Source: Diphasiastrum complanatum
Taxonomy: Eukaryota; Streptophyta; Lycopodiopsida; Lycopodiales; Lycopodiaceae
NCBI GenBank assembly: GCA_029204225.1
Contig: CM055107.1
Location: 3,662,706 to 3,726,705, forward strand
DNA length: 64,000 bases
Reading direction: 5' to 3'
Numbering within the stretch: the first letter of the stretch is position 1; every line of letters begins with the position of its first letter. Positions 47,440-60,340 of the stretch are shown piece after piece. Below the pieces are notes generated by a model. That model made no database searches. It was not told the DNA's origin and saw only the letters and a list, made by a program, of their open reading frames with translations. A program made the position numbers and the translations under genes.

Positions 47440-47760
47440 GCCTGAGGAGGATGCAGATCTTCTAATCTCCTCTTGTAGAGGTAGCGAAATTACTCTTGAC
47501 AGAGTGAGGTGCTCCTAGGTCGAATTTTTGTAGGCTTCATGTAGACTCATTAATAGAGTCATGAGAGCATCAGAATCTTCTATGACTGAGCCAATTGCAA
47601 TCATTTGCTCCATAAGATTTTTGAAAGTGTTGAGGTGACCGAAACACTCCCTACGTCAGCCATTCTCAGGGTGAGGAATTTCTTCCTCAAGTGTAGCTTG
47701 GAAGTCACATCCCTGATATCGTAGAGGGTTGCTAGGATGTCCCATGCATCCTTAGCAGTA
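47440..47760 (-). mobile_element. Copia gag fragment
   Basis: The minus strand reads AKDAWDILATLYDIRDVTSK and LHLRKKFLTLRM, a copia gag core. It abuts an LTR. Confidence 0.7.
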
Positions 47761-48225
47761 TGAGCAGCACGTATGTGGCTGATCTGAGTATACCGGCAGA
47801 CTTCTATTCTGTATATTGTCTATCTGTTACAGTTTGATGCATCTAGCAATTGCATATATTCAGAGTAGCATATCTGATTAGATAGATTAAACAATCTATA
47901 ACTAATCATAGATTACAAGAGTGGTGAGTTAGGCATGTCCTAACGCTCTTCTGCTAACATCATCATATCATATCAAAAATTGTAATTCATGGTACTTGTT
48001 TGATCTTCCTGATCCTTTGGAGCGTGAAGGGTTTTGTGTCGCGAAGATTTTTGTGTCGCTTCGAGTCGTTTGACCTTCTCCTTTTTCATGTCGTTTGACC
48101 TTCTCATATTGTGTCGCGAACATTTTTCTTTCGCGAACATGTTGCTTCGTGTCTTTTCGTCAGATTGGGAGTTGAGAGCTAGCAGGGCTTTGTTTCTTCA
48201 GCTCCCTCTCAAAGCGTGATAGCTT
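47761..48225 (-). mobile_element. Copia family 4 LTR copy (3' LTR)
   Basis: Lies just beyond the end of the pol at 48.24 kb and after the polypurine-like GAGAGGGAGCTGAAGAA (minus strand, about 48200-48216). Shared with the 24-26.8 kb LTRs. Contains TTCGCGAA at 48130-48137. Confidence 0.7.
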
Positions 48226-51200
48226 GATGACTCCAAGACTGCTCCTCTATTTCTTGAACAGACCTTTGTCTAAGGCCTTTGTGAAAATGTCAGCAACCAT
48301 CTCCTTCATTCCAATGAAAGTAGTATGCAGCTTCTTCTTCTCGATCAGATCCCTTATCAAGTGGTACTTGATTGCAACGTGTTTCGTCCTTGAGTGAAAC
48401 ACGGGATCCTTCTTCAGGTGTATTGTGGATGTATTATCCATCTACAAAATCAGAGGTTCATTCCTTGTTTTGCCCAGTTTGTCAAGGAACTGTTTGAGCC
48501 AAGTGATTTCATTGGCCATCTTTGCTGCTACTACGTACTCTGCTTCGCAAGATGATTGAGCCACGATGGCCCATTTTTTGTTGACCTAGAGAATTGCTGC
48601 TCCTGATGTGATGGTACATCCTCTTGAGACACTTTTAAAGTCGTCCTTGAGAGATGTCCAGCTAGCATCACTGTAGGAAAGCAGCTGGAACCCTGCATCA
48701 CGAGAATAATACAATCCAAAATCCTTCGTTAATTGAAGGTATTGCAAGATTCGTTTCGCAATCTTCCAATGAGTTGAGCCTGGATTCGTACTGAAATGGC
48801 TCATCCTGAACACGGCATATGCAATGTCAGGGCATGTGTTACTTGCAAGATACATTAGTGACCCGATCAGCTTCTTGTATGGTGTATGCTCCATCAATTC
48901 TTTTTCTTCTTCAGTCTTCGAACAATCCTCATTCATCAGGATTGTTCCTGCAAGCATTGGAGTATTTGCTCATTTGCAATTCACCATCCTGAAATCTTCT
49001 AGGATTTTTTAGGTATATCTGGACTGATGAAGGTACAATTTTCTTTCGTCATAGTCTCTGTCAATCTGTAAGCCAAGATAACATCTCGCTTCTCCTAGGT
49101 CTGCAATCTCGCAATGTTTCGAGATGTCATACTTCACCTCAGCAATAAGTTCTTCACTTTTGCAGAGTATCAGGGGGCCATCCGCATATACAACTACAAT
49201 GATGATCTTCCCATTTGTAATTCTTACATAAACGTTGGAATCAACTATTAGTGGCTTAAATCCCAAGGATTTTAGGGCTTGATCTTTCTTCTTATACCAT
49301 TGTTTCACTAATTGCTTTCAGACCGTAGATACTCCTGTGCATTCTACATTGATAAGTAGGAAGTGAATTCGAAATGTAGCCTGGAGGTTGATCCATGTAG
49401 ACCTCTTCATCTAGCTCACCATGTAAAAAGGCTGTCATTTCATCCACGATGTGAATCCTGAGATCATAAGCGGCTGCATATGCAAACAGTAGGCGTAGGG
49501 ACAAATATTTCATGACAAGAGAGAAAGTCTCAACATAGTCGATACCATATCTCTGAGAAAAACCTTTCGCTACAAGTCTGGCCTTATACTTTGAAATATT
49601 TCCATTCGGTCCATACTTCAGCTTGTATACCCACTTGCATTGTACAGTCTTTCAGTTATATGGTAATGGCTGCAACGTCCATACCTCATTCTTCTTCATA
49701 GATTCCATCTCCTCATTCATGGCTTGGATCGATTTGTCCTTTTCTGGAAATTCAATTGCTTCCTCGAATGTTTGTGGTTCTTCAGTGAATCTACAAAACT
49801 CTTCCGATGTAGAAGTTGCACTGCCTGGTACAAATCTTGTTGGCGCTCTTCGTTCTCTTGTCGATATTCTAGGAGATCCTTTTGGTACCACAATGCTCTT
49901 GCCTTTATCTGTTCTGCTAGATTCGGAACCATTTCGATTTACAGGTGTTGTAGCAGTAGGCTGGCTTGCAAATCTTTCTTCGTCTGATTCGTCGCTCGAA
50001 TGAGGTGCGACTCGAACATCTTCATCTGAGTGTTCGTCCTATGCTCCCTTTGTCACAGTTGGTAGGTCATAGTATTATCTTCCAAGGACTTCATAACTAA
50101 TAGGATCATTATTGGCCATTGTTCTGCTCTCATCGAATTTGACGTCTCTGACTGTCTTCATTGTGTTTGTCTCTGGCATATAGACTTTGTAGTATGACGA
50201 ACGATTGTCATATCCTACAAGATATCCTTGTTCTGCTTTCTCATCAAGCTTCTTTCGAATCTTGTCAAGAACATGTGCATATGCTGCACAGCCAAAAATT
50301 CGAATATGAGTCGGATTGGGTTTTCTACCCCACCATAATTTGTGTGGTGTTGTATGAGGAACACCAGATTTTCCTGTCCTATTCTGAATGTAAGCAGCTA
50401 TAGCTACTGCTTCAGCCCACAGCACTCTTGGAGCCTTCGAATAGGCCATCATGCATCTGGCGGCTTCTATGAGAGTCATGTTCTTTCTTTCTACAACACC
50501 GTTGTGTTGCGGTGTATAAGATGCAGTCCTTTTGTGAATGATTTCTTGATCATTGCAGAAATTAATGAATCGGTTTGAGATCTATTCTCCACCCCGATCT
50601 GTTCTGATCTGCTTCACCTTGTTTCCTGTGTATCTTTCTGCCCAGTTCACATACTCTATGAATTTGTGAAATGCATTTGATTTATTGTGAATGAAGTAGA
50701 CTCTAGAAAACCTATTATAATCATCAATAAAGGTGATATAATATTTTGAGCCTCCTATTGAGATCACGTTGAAAGGTCCATAGATGTCTGAATGTACTAG
50801 CTCCAGAATCTTTGTTGTTCTTTAGGAGTCCTTTACAAAAGGAGTACGTGACATCTTACCTTTTATACATGCATCACAGGTCATCGAATTGGTTGCATTC
50901 GAGATGCTCACCCCTGTGATTGCTCCATGATGGCTTGTTTGATACAGTTCCATTGAATTCATATGGCATAGTCTCCTGTGCCATAGAATATCTAACGAAT
51001 CATCATAAGTCTGATGTACTTGATCTGTAGATAGGCGTACCCTCAGGTGATACATGTTGCCTTTTCTTCTACCTTGTGTAATTAGTGTATTGGTGCTTGC
51101 ATCAACAACATTGCATGCTTCATCCGAGAACGTGACACACATCCCTGCATTAGCTATTCTTGCCACTGATAGCAAGTCCTGCTGCAGTGTAGGCACGAAC

Positions 51201-51307
51201 AAAATGTCTTCGAGTTGTCTGTCTTTGCCGTTTGTGTTGATCCGGAGTGTGCTGGCCCGGAGTAGCGCCCTGGTCGCGAGTAGTGGCTGAAACATCGAGT
51301 TGGGCAT
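48226..51307 (-). mobile_element. Copia family 4 polyprotein, nearly full-length, broken
   Basis: From right to left: protease end and GAG-pre-integrase (LEDILFVPTLQQDLLSVARI, DILWHRRLCHMNSMELY, CDACIKGKMSRTPF); integrase (YITFIDDYNRFSRVYFI, IRTDRGGE, YTPQHNGVVERKNMTLIEAA); linker; RT (KWVYKLKYGPNGNISKYKAR, GIDYVETFS, VYADGPLILC at the YVDD position); RNase H (YSDASWTSLKDDFKSVSRG, SSCEAEYVVAAKMANEITWL); and the end KHVAIKYHLIRDLI with ADIFTKALDKGLF. Multiple stops and shifts, and YADG in place of YVDD, indicate a dead copy. The gag side is replaced at about 51.4 kb by another element. Confidence 0.93.
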
Positions 51308-51399
51308 CGAGCTGGGACAGCGGCCCAGAGTGTGCTGGCCCAGGATGTATTAGGGAAGCGGCGGCCATGCAGGAGGGGTGGGGGGGTATTCTTACTTTC

Positions 51400-53420
51400 A
51401 TCTAAAGCACAAGTATTTGAAAGCTCTCTTAAGTTCAAAGAATTTGTTGAGAAGTATCTTGATCACAAGCTCAAAACTTTTAAAGGGATAATGGTGGAGA
51501 ATATATCTCCAATGCATTTAAAGATTTTTGTGATCAAGAAGAAATTAAAAAAGAATTATCTTGTCCCTTCACCCCTCAACAAAATGGGGTAGCCGAGAGG
51601 AGGAATAGGACATTGTGTGAATGTTCTAAAGCCTTAAGGATTGATGCATGTTTACCAAAATCTCTTTGGGGATAAGCTCTCACTTGTGCTAACCATTTGC
51701 TGAATAGAATTCCATGTAGCTCTATTGAAGGCAAAACACCCTTTGAAGTCTTGTATGGGAGGAAGCCAAATCTCAAGGACTTAAAGGTGTTTGGATGCAT
51801 TTGCTATGTGCATACACCTTTGGAGAAAAGGACCAAGGAAGATCCATCATCAATCAAATGTATTATGCGCGGGTATGGCAAAGCAAGATATAAGGTATAC
51901 ATTCCATCTTCAAACAAGTTTGTGGTTTCTAGAGATATCATTTTTGATGAGGATAATATGCATAAACTTATTGATGGCTCAATCAAATCACCTATCAAGA
52001 GGGAGGTGGTCGAGGATCAAGATGTCATAGATCTTGAGGTGGAGCTAGAGCCAAGTGAATCAATCACTCCAAGAAGATCATCAAGGGTAAGAATGCAGCC
52101 ATTGAGGCTCACATACCAAGACAAGGGGAAGCAAGTCGAGGGTAATCCATCTTCATCCTTTGCACTCATTTCAAGTTTTGAAGAACCTTCATGTGTAGAA
52201 GATGCATTGAGTTCAAAGGAATGGTTTCAAGCTATGATAGATGAATATAATGCTTTGATGGAGAATGGCACATGGATCCTTGTTGATATACTCTTAAGAA
52301 TGTGATTGGATGGCTCAAGCAAAGGGCATAGATTTTGAAGAAACTTTTGCACCCCTGGCCAAGATGGTCACAATAAGGTTACTTCTTGCACTTGCTTCAC
52401 ATTTTGGTTGGATGCTCTTTCATATGGATGTTTCTAATGCATTATTAAATGGTTATTTGGAAGAAGACATCTTCGTGGAGTAGCCCCAAGGCTTCATCAA
52501 GCTCGGGATGGAAGGTAAAGTATGTCATCTTCAAAGGAGCTTATATGGTTTGAAGCAAGCATCAAGATCTTGGAATTCAAGACTTCATGATTTCTTAGTT
52601 TCTATTGAATTCACTCAAAGTGAATATGATCCAGATTTTTACATAATGTATGATGTAAATGGCATTGTACTTTTATTGATTTATGTAGATGACATCATCC
52701 TTAGTGGTGATAACGTTGATGGTATTGAGAAGACCAAGAAAAATCTATCACTAGAATTTAAGATGGTAGATCTTGGTCAACTTCACTTTATATTGGGCAT
52801 AGAAGTACTTAGGGGTTCAGATTTCATCTCTATTAGTCAAACTAAGTATGCTCAAAGTTTTCTCAATAGATTCAAGATGCAAGATTGCAAGCATGTAGAA
52901 ATACCAATGGAGCAAGATGTAAAACTGCCCAATAAAAGTCATGAAGCATCACTTATGGACATCACTCTTTATAGGCAATTTATATGCTCCTTAATGTGGA
53001 TCACCATAACTAGGCCTGATCTATGCTTTAGTGTGTGTAGGCTAAGTCAATATGCAAGATCCATTAGTGATATATTGGAAAAATGCTAAAAGGATCTTAA
53101 GATACATCTCGGGTACTCTAGATCATGGAATTCTCTATAGAGGAGATGTCATTGATTATTTTCCAGAGAATTCAAAGTTGATAGCATAGGGAAATCATCT
53201 CATTTACATTCTATGTGATTCTTCATGTCATATGTAGGTGCAATATCACTTTGTGAGGAAGCAAGTCATGGCAAAGGAGGTGGAGCTTCAACATGTGTCC
53301 TCAAGGGAATGTGTAGCTGATATCTTCACCAAAGCATTGGTAAAGGACTTGTTCATGAAGCATAGGACATCACTTGGAGTGTTATCAAAGTCTATGCTAA
53401 AACTAGTTGAAGAGGGAGTG
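51400..53420 (+). mobile_element. Copia family 2 integrase-RT-RNase H, 5'-truncated
   Basis: Starts inside integrase (FKEFVEKYLDHKLKTF). Integrase then reads PQQNGVAERRNRTL across frames and continues in 51697-52305 (NRIPCSSIEGKTPFEVLYGR, YKVYIPSSNKFVVSRDIIF). RT has FEETFAPLAKMVTIRLLLA, HMDVSNALLNGYLEEDIFVE with TAG for the next Gln, LYGLKQASRSWNSRLHDFL and LLIYVDDIILSGDN (intact YVDD). RNase H ends with HFVRKQVMAKEVELQHVSSR and ADIFTKALVKDLF. It ends in polypurine GAAGAGGGAGTG, then the LTR. Confidence 0.92.
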
Positions 53421-53750
53421 TGAGAAATTCAACTAGTCTAATCATATTTGCTACATTTGTTTATTTGGCAAATTGAGGCCAACATTATATTAGACTTAGA
53501 GTTTGACTTTTCAAAGTTATATTAGTCTAAATTTCATGTGAATAAACACTTTTGGAAAGTGTGGGAAAGTTAGAAGTCGAGTTTGAGTAGATTCAAATTT
53601 AAATGTTGGGTACATTGAATCTAGTCCCAAAAATAGTAGGATTTACATTTTGGAGGGAAAGCCAAGTGGCCAAATAGGGTTTGGACCTGTTATAAAAGAA
53701 TGTAACTCATGGAGAAGCGGATCTTCTCTCTTATCTATCTCATTTCATGC
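53421..53750 (+). mobile_element. Copia family 2 3' LTR (part)
   Basis: Begins TGTGAGAAATTCAACTAG directly after the polypurine tract. It has a TATAAAAG box at about 53693. It is replaced near 53750 by the leader block shared with 38.3 kb. Confidence 0.65.
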
Positions 53751-54238
53751 TTATACATGGTTCTCTTGGGTTCTACTATCCACTATACTTGTGATTGCTT
53801 GCAATTCTATGTGTAGAATGATCTATATCTGCTATTTTCAGGTTCACATGTGTGAAATACAATAGCTTGTTGGATTTGTATGGACAGCAATAGTACTTTA
53901 TGTTTTGATACATGTTTGATCAAGTTCTATTAGAGTTAGCATTCTATTTTGTATGTAGATGCTGAGTTTTCTACATTGGCAAGATTGGCGGAGTATCTTG
54001 TTTTGTAACCTAAGATCTTTAGATGATTTGGATCTGAATTGATCCCAAATATTTCGCAGTAGGTTAGGGGTGTGCGGAAGGTTCAAAGTTGATGAAATCA
54101 GCTAGGGATCGAGGGTGACCACGTGGTCGTACCCATTATAGGTGACGGTGAAATGGTCGGCATCGAAGGTGAAAAAGGACTGGTCCTGGATGAGTGGGAC
54201 TTCCATATTGGCCAATCGTCAGAACCGCAAGGCAGCCA

Positions 54239-55116
54239 TCAGTGCGAAAAGTAGCTATCTCTTGTTCTGTGAGTAGTGGAAGGATGGTAAATTGTGAGGG
54301 TGCATGGGCGGCACTGCCAAGCGGGTCGGCGGGTAGATCGGGGAAAAGTCTCTCCCTCCTCTCGGCTAGGCGATGTCGACATGGATGGGGACGAATATAC
54401 GGTCTGCTGAGATGCGGATGGTGAGGTGCATGATGACATTGTGGGCCTCAAGGAGCGGCTGGGGCTTGATGATGGAGCTACACTAGTGAGTCGGGCTCTT
54501 TGTCTAGAGGGAGTAGCGACGTCAGAAAGGCGACGTTTCGGTGCCATGGGGTCAATTTGGGAAGTACGGGATTGGAAGAAGGGAATGGAAGCTGTATGGT
54601 AGTTCGGGCTCTGATGGCGAGTCAAAGGGTTCGGCAAGTCAGCGGCGAGACAAGGTTGGCGAGTCAAGGATAGTGATGGAAAATCTCTGATGGCGAGTCA
54701 AGGAATCACAAAAAGTCTGATGGCGAGCCAGGAGATAACAATAAAGTGTCAAAAATCGAGGGTGCGAGTCAGGCAATTTGGCGAGTCAGCGGCGAGTCAG
54801 GCATTTTGACTCGCCGACTTCCAGAATGATGGCTCTGAGGCTGCTGGTCACTCTGTGTAAATGGCGAGTCAAATGGACAAGTAAAAATGAAAAAAAAATT
54901 AGGTACGCGACTCAGGACGTGAGTCAGAGATTTGACTCACCGAGGTCTCAGAACAAAGCTTATTGTTTGCTCAGCTCATTGGAAAAGTGGCAAGTCATGA
55001 AGGTAAGACAAAGGTGGAAAAAAACCTATAGGGGAGTGAAAAACCTATAAAAAATGCAAACAAAACCCAACTAGGTGTAGCTTAGTACCGTCTCCCCGGC
55101 AATGGCGCCAAAAAAA
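54239..55116 (-). mobile_element. Gypsy leader with repeated GGCGAGTCA units and short ORF
   Basis: Just inside the primer-binding-like TTTGGCGCCATTGCCGGGG (complement at about 55092-55114), typical of Athila/Tat-type gypsy elements. The leader 54610-54930 has about eight GCGAGTCA units (some with CTGATGGCGAGTCA). A minus-strand frame (start MAPKRRLSDVATPSRQRARL) may be gag; it is low-complexity and unassigned. Confidence 0.6.
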
Positions 55117-56266
55117 TGTTAGACTCTTTCCATGCCTCCCTAATCGTCGCGATCAAGAGGGCAAAGTCGGGGTTTGGATTTCCAACCAGGTGAGTATCGA
55201 TGTAGTACGGGCTTCGATCCAATGGGGAGGGGATTAAGCTACAGATCTAAACGGGATCTAAACCTACCAAGGGTGTCAATCTTGGCATAAGATCTAGATG
55301 TGGAATGGCTTAGATGAGGGGTGAGGTTCTTGACGATCTTCTTGGCTCCTTTTGGGTTTTGATTTTGTGGTGATCCTCTTCTTGGTTCTTGGCTTTTTGG
55401 TAAATCCGGGTTTCTTGAGCTCTAGATCTTCTCCTCTTGAGGCTTATCTTCTCAAGGGAGGGGAACAATGAAAGTAAACCTACCCAATGGATCCTATTGA
55501 TCACTCCAAATGGTTTTCTAGCACCTACTTCACAAATGTATGGTTTTGTGGATTGATGGATAAAAACATGAGCTAATGATCATTCTATTATGTGATAGCA
55601 TGAATATGAAACAACAATCAAGCATTCATTCATCCACAAGCAAGCATACAATGACAAAATAAGAGGGCTTCACAAAGTAAGAAAATGTAGGAGGAGGCTT
55701 AGCTTCTCTCTATCAATCTCTATTTTTAGAATTCAAAAGCGATTACAAAACGGTATCACATCCCTACTTATAGGCAAAGCTAGGGTTAGGGTATGAGGTT
55801 CACCCAAAAACCATGTGCCATAACAAGTTGACTATCTTAAAAAAGTTATAACCCAAAATGCATTTAAAAACTACTTGGGTCCTTTCTTATTTTTGGCCCA
55901 TTGGAGTTTAGATCTATTTCTACTTCTCGCGCCTTTGGCTTACAAGTACAATGCACCTTCTAAGGGAGTCTGACGTTATATTACATATAGATCTAAATCT
56001 TTATGCCGACTCGACCATGCTTTTATTCTCGTCACCGTAAAATATGGGCAGGCGTTGGGCTTTGTTTTCGCTCATAGGCCGGTCCGCAACTCGTCGACCT
56101 TCTGAAATTGGCATTCTCGGTAAATCTAGATTCTGAAACTCCTTCTCAGTTATCCGTTGATGCTCCGAAATGTAGTTTGGCAGCTCGATTCCTTCATTTG
56201 ATATCCATCAGGATCTTTTTGGCATCTAAAATCCGTTAGAAGAATCTTCACCAAAATCTCCTAACA
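55117..56266 (-). mobile_element. Gypsy LTR (about 1.15 kb)
   Basis: Plus-strand ends are TGTTAGACTC (55117) and CTCCTAACA (56266), a TG...CA pair with TGTTAG/CTAACA termini. The inner end touches the gypsy primer-binding region. No second LTR was found, so it may be truncated elsewhere. Confidence 0.6.
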
Positions 56267-56476
56267 CTCTTCTCGCGAGCCTCCCTCTCACCATCACTTC
56301 AGGCTTGAGGTTGCCACATATTGCAAATTCTAGCTCGATCGCTCTTTGCTCCCTAATTCCTGAGATATGATATGATGCTGCATTTTCAGCAACCTGGATT
56401 GAAAGACGTTCTCTCTCACGTTGATAGATCATTGCAATAGCACTTGCTCAGTTTGAATGCTTTGAATACATGTCAT

Positions 56477-57592
<1,116 letters not shown>

Positions 57593-57705
57593 AACTCCGG
57601 AGAATACTTCTTGGTTTCCAAGGGGAGGTTCGAACCTGGGACCAAAGAAACTTTGGATGCCAAGCTAACCAGTTGAGCCAACCCCGTTGGGTAACTCCGG
57701 AGAAT
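57593..57705 (-). mobile_element. tRNA-like retroposed sequence (SINE head) with 13-bp duplications
   Basis: An 87-bp insert (57606-57692) is flanked by perfect copies of AACTCCGGAGAAT (57593-57605 and 57693-57705). On the minus strand it has an A-box-like TGGCTCAACTGG (57669-57680) and a B-box GGTTCGAACC (57627-57636), the internal promoter of a tRNA. The T-stem cannot pair (CCAGG against CTCCC), so it is not a working tRNA. Confidence 0.8.
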
Positions 57706-57781
57706 GAAACGATTCCAGGATGAAAGGCAAGATTAAACCGTAGTTGACAAGCTAAGAAAAGAGCTTTACATTCATATAGAG

Positions 57782-58275
57782 GTGAAGTTGTTTCAGAAGT
57801 TGGCACCAATGACACCATTGGAGCATTCACTACCCCCAGAACATGTGCATACAAACCAATTGTACATGACTCCAGATCTTGAAAGCAAGTCCGAGAAGAC
57901 ACGTAGGTTAAATCGAAGACGAATGGCAAAGAGAAGAAATTTAGCTTTGCAATTCTCTTTGGTTGAGCCTACTGTTACGTTTGGATGCAACGACACAATT
58001 TCTATACGGGAGTCGCACAAAATAGTAAATGAAAATTTGACATGCATACCAAGTGTTTGTAATATTATGACACCAGTTCCATTTATGCCAAGCATACGGG
58101 ATCAACCTATTGATATGCAAGTTGTTTCTGTTCCATCTAACAGAAACAAACATACATCATTTTCATTTTTAAAATAGCATGGTGAGAAAATACCTTCCTA
58201 TCATGATGCGGGTTTGATGGAACATAAGTGTGTTCATTGTGAAGTTTTGAGATAGAAGCAGCAGTGCATTTTCAA
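57782..58275 (+). pseudogene. Helitron-like protein, N-terminal fragment
   Basis: The frame 57782-58177 has a basic stretch RRLNRRRMAKRRN. The same frame beyond its stop reads SYHDAGLMEHKCVHCEVLR and then a TAG (Trp position). This resembles the H-x2-G-x-M..C-x2-C-x-A-x-x-W segment before the Rep/helicase part of Helitron proteins. No Rep HUH motif or helicase is seen nearby. Alternative: an unrelated zinc-finger gene. Confidence 0.4.
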
Positions 58276-58379
58276 CAGAATGGAGCTATAATCACTCTCT
58301 TACATTTGCTTTCCTGGGTGTAAAATTAGATAAGTCTAATGCTAATACGTTTGTGCCATCAAATAAGTGGATTGCTTCT

Positions 58380-59035
58380 TACGAATGAGCCTACGTTCTC
58401 ACAAATATATATATTGGATGCAGATGATTTGCAACTAGAAAGAAGGTTGAGTGCAGGTGCGCACAAATCCCACTCTAGTTTTTCTGTTCCTCCATTTAAG
58501 TCTGGAATATACATAGCATCATAGAAAAATATTCCAAAATCTGCAAGTTCTTTTGTCGTTCGTCCTTTGTATTGCAATTTGCCAATTTCTGAATGGATGA
58601 CATCTATAATACCTGAAAGAAAGATTACAGGTTCTCATTCATGTATATTTCATGGACATAAATCTGCAATACAATATTATAATAAGTTCCCACTCATAAA
58701 TACAATTACATATTCAAAAATGACAAGCAATCCAAAAGATTAAGATACTTACAATAACATTTTCGAAAATCATGTTGATTAACAGCATTCAATTTAAGTT
58801 CTATACATGTACAAGCACCTCTGAAATGGTTTGTCCTCTTGGAGATACTTTGAAATCAATAATCCGACCTTTCCAATAAGATCTATATGTATACTTGGCC
58901 TTTTTCTTTTGGTGAAAAGCCCCTCTCGTCGATAGATGCATCAGTACCCAAGAAGCCTTATGTTCTTCATACACTTACTTGTGGATACTTTTCACTAGTC
59001 CTACATTCAATATGCAACAAGCAGCTACCACTCGA
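58380..59035 (-). pseudogene. Second copy of element gene A (5' exons)
   Basis: Exon 1 (about 59035-58753) reads ASWVLMHLSTRGAFHQKKKA, TYRSYWKGRIIDFKVSPRG and QTISEVLVHV, then after a stop and shift NQHDFRKCYCKYL. Exon 2 (from 58612) reads GIIDVIHSEIGKLQYKGRTT, then LADFGIFFYDAMYIPDLNGG. Both match gene A at 9.8-10.4 kb, with the same phase-1 intron position and a GT-AG intron. Similarity ends after TEKLE (about 58490). The rest of gene A is missing, and no matching TIR lies nearby. It shows that gene A belongs to a dispersed, diverged family. Confidence 0.75.
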
Positions 59036-59659
59036 CTTGGGAAGGGACATGCTTCCCTTGTTTAGTAAGAGAGGTTTTGTTTCAGGAAGTCCATCTGAGA
59101 TGCTTGGAGTAAGTGTAGACTTTTTATACCATTGTCACCCCCACATCCTTATGTAGCATAGACATGTTGTATCAATCTTTCGTCCCCACATTGGGTCAGT
59201 ATCTCGAGATTACAGACTACCATGTTAACTCGTATGATTTGGGCAAAGCCCTCTATTCCACACGAGATCCTCCTTGTCGAGTTTGCTATCTATACAAGTC
59301 GATACAGCTTTATATTCAAAAAGTTCAGGCACTTCTAGATGCAAAGGGGAGATATACATAGATAGCTTTTACTTCTTTGGAGATATCTTCATGAGCTCCC
59401 ATTGATACCACACTTGACATATAGATTTACTAGTCTTACATGCCTTATAGTGGCCGCACAAGCCAGCCTATAGTAAGCTTACAATCTACTAGACCAGTAA
59501 TTCAAATCTTCCAAATATGAATTGTGTTTTCCGGGTCATGCGAATTATGCTACATAAAAACCATTATGTCAAGAATTGATTAGGCCACACGGACATAGCG
59601 GGGGGGGGGAACACATCTTGACAAACGGCCCTTCTAACTACGGGAACTTCTCTAATGTG

Positions 59660-59996
59660 GGGAGGGGCGGACTACTACAAGTGCAACAAGTAATGCAATA
59701 TGGTTACGAAGGATTCTACATTATCTACAGATGGTACAAGATTCACCTACGATACTTCAGTGCAACAATCAGAGTTGAATTAAATTGGCAAAAAATCCAA
59801 TTTTTCACAGCATGACAAAGCACATTGAAGTACGACACTTCATCAGAGAGAACATTCAAAGTGGTGAAGTGGAGCTTATCTATTGTCCTACGAAAGAGCG
59901 AGTTGCAAATATCTTTACCAAAGGACTTGGCAAAGAAAAATTTCAAAAGTTTAGAGAACTTCCAAGAATAATAGATAACACCAACAATTTGTAGGC
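59660..59996 (+). mobile_element. Copia RNase H C-terminus
   Basis: Reads AKNPIFHSMTKHIEVRHFIR, SGEVELIYCPTKERVANIFT and KGLGKEKFQKFRE, the usual end of copia RNase H. Confidence 0.9.
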
Positions 59997-59999
59997 TTG

Positions 60000-60340
60000 A
60001 TTCCAGCTCAACGATCTGCCTATCGGTCTTCTTCCAACGAACTACCATCAGTCCAAGCGCAACTCCTCCAATGATCTTCTTGCAACTCTGCAAAAGCTAA
60101 CTCTCTCTGTCACAAGCCTGCTCTGATACCATGCCAAAATCTGATCCACAAATCGAAATGGAATTAACTAATCGTATTAGCACTCACACACACCAAGACC
60201 AGCATAAGAGATTAAGAGAGCTTAGTATATAGAGAGTGAGTAAAGCTCTATAGAATGGAATTAATCTATAATGGGGCGCCAGCCTACCTAAATAATTTCT
60301 CTATAGCTTGTGAAAAGCCAAAAGCCAAAAGCTAAAGCTA
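60000..60340 (-). mobile_element. Copia leader, primer-binding site and LTR end
   Basis: GCTCTGATACCATG (60121-60134) is the complement of the copia primer-binding site. The adjoining LTR (minus strand) ends TTTTGGCA. To its left, a minus leader reads DRQIVELESSLQ. The outer LTR border is not defined. Confidence 0.6.

Noticed and set aside
57606-57692. Functional tRNA gene
   Set aside because: The T-stem halves do not pair, the acceptor stem pairs only partly, and the unit is flanked by target duplications.
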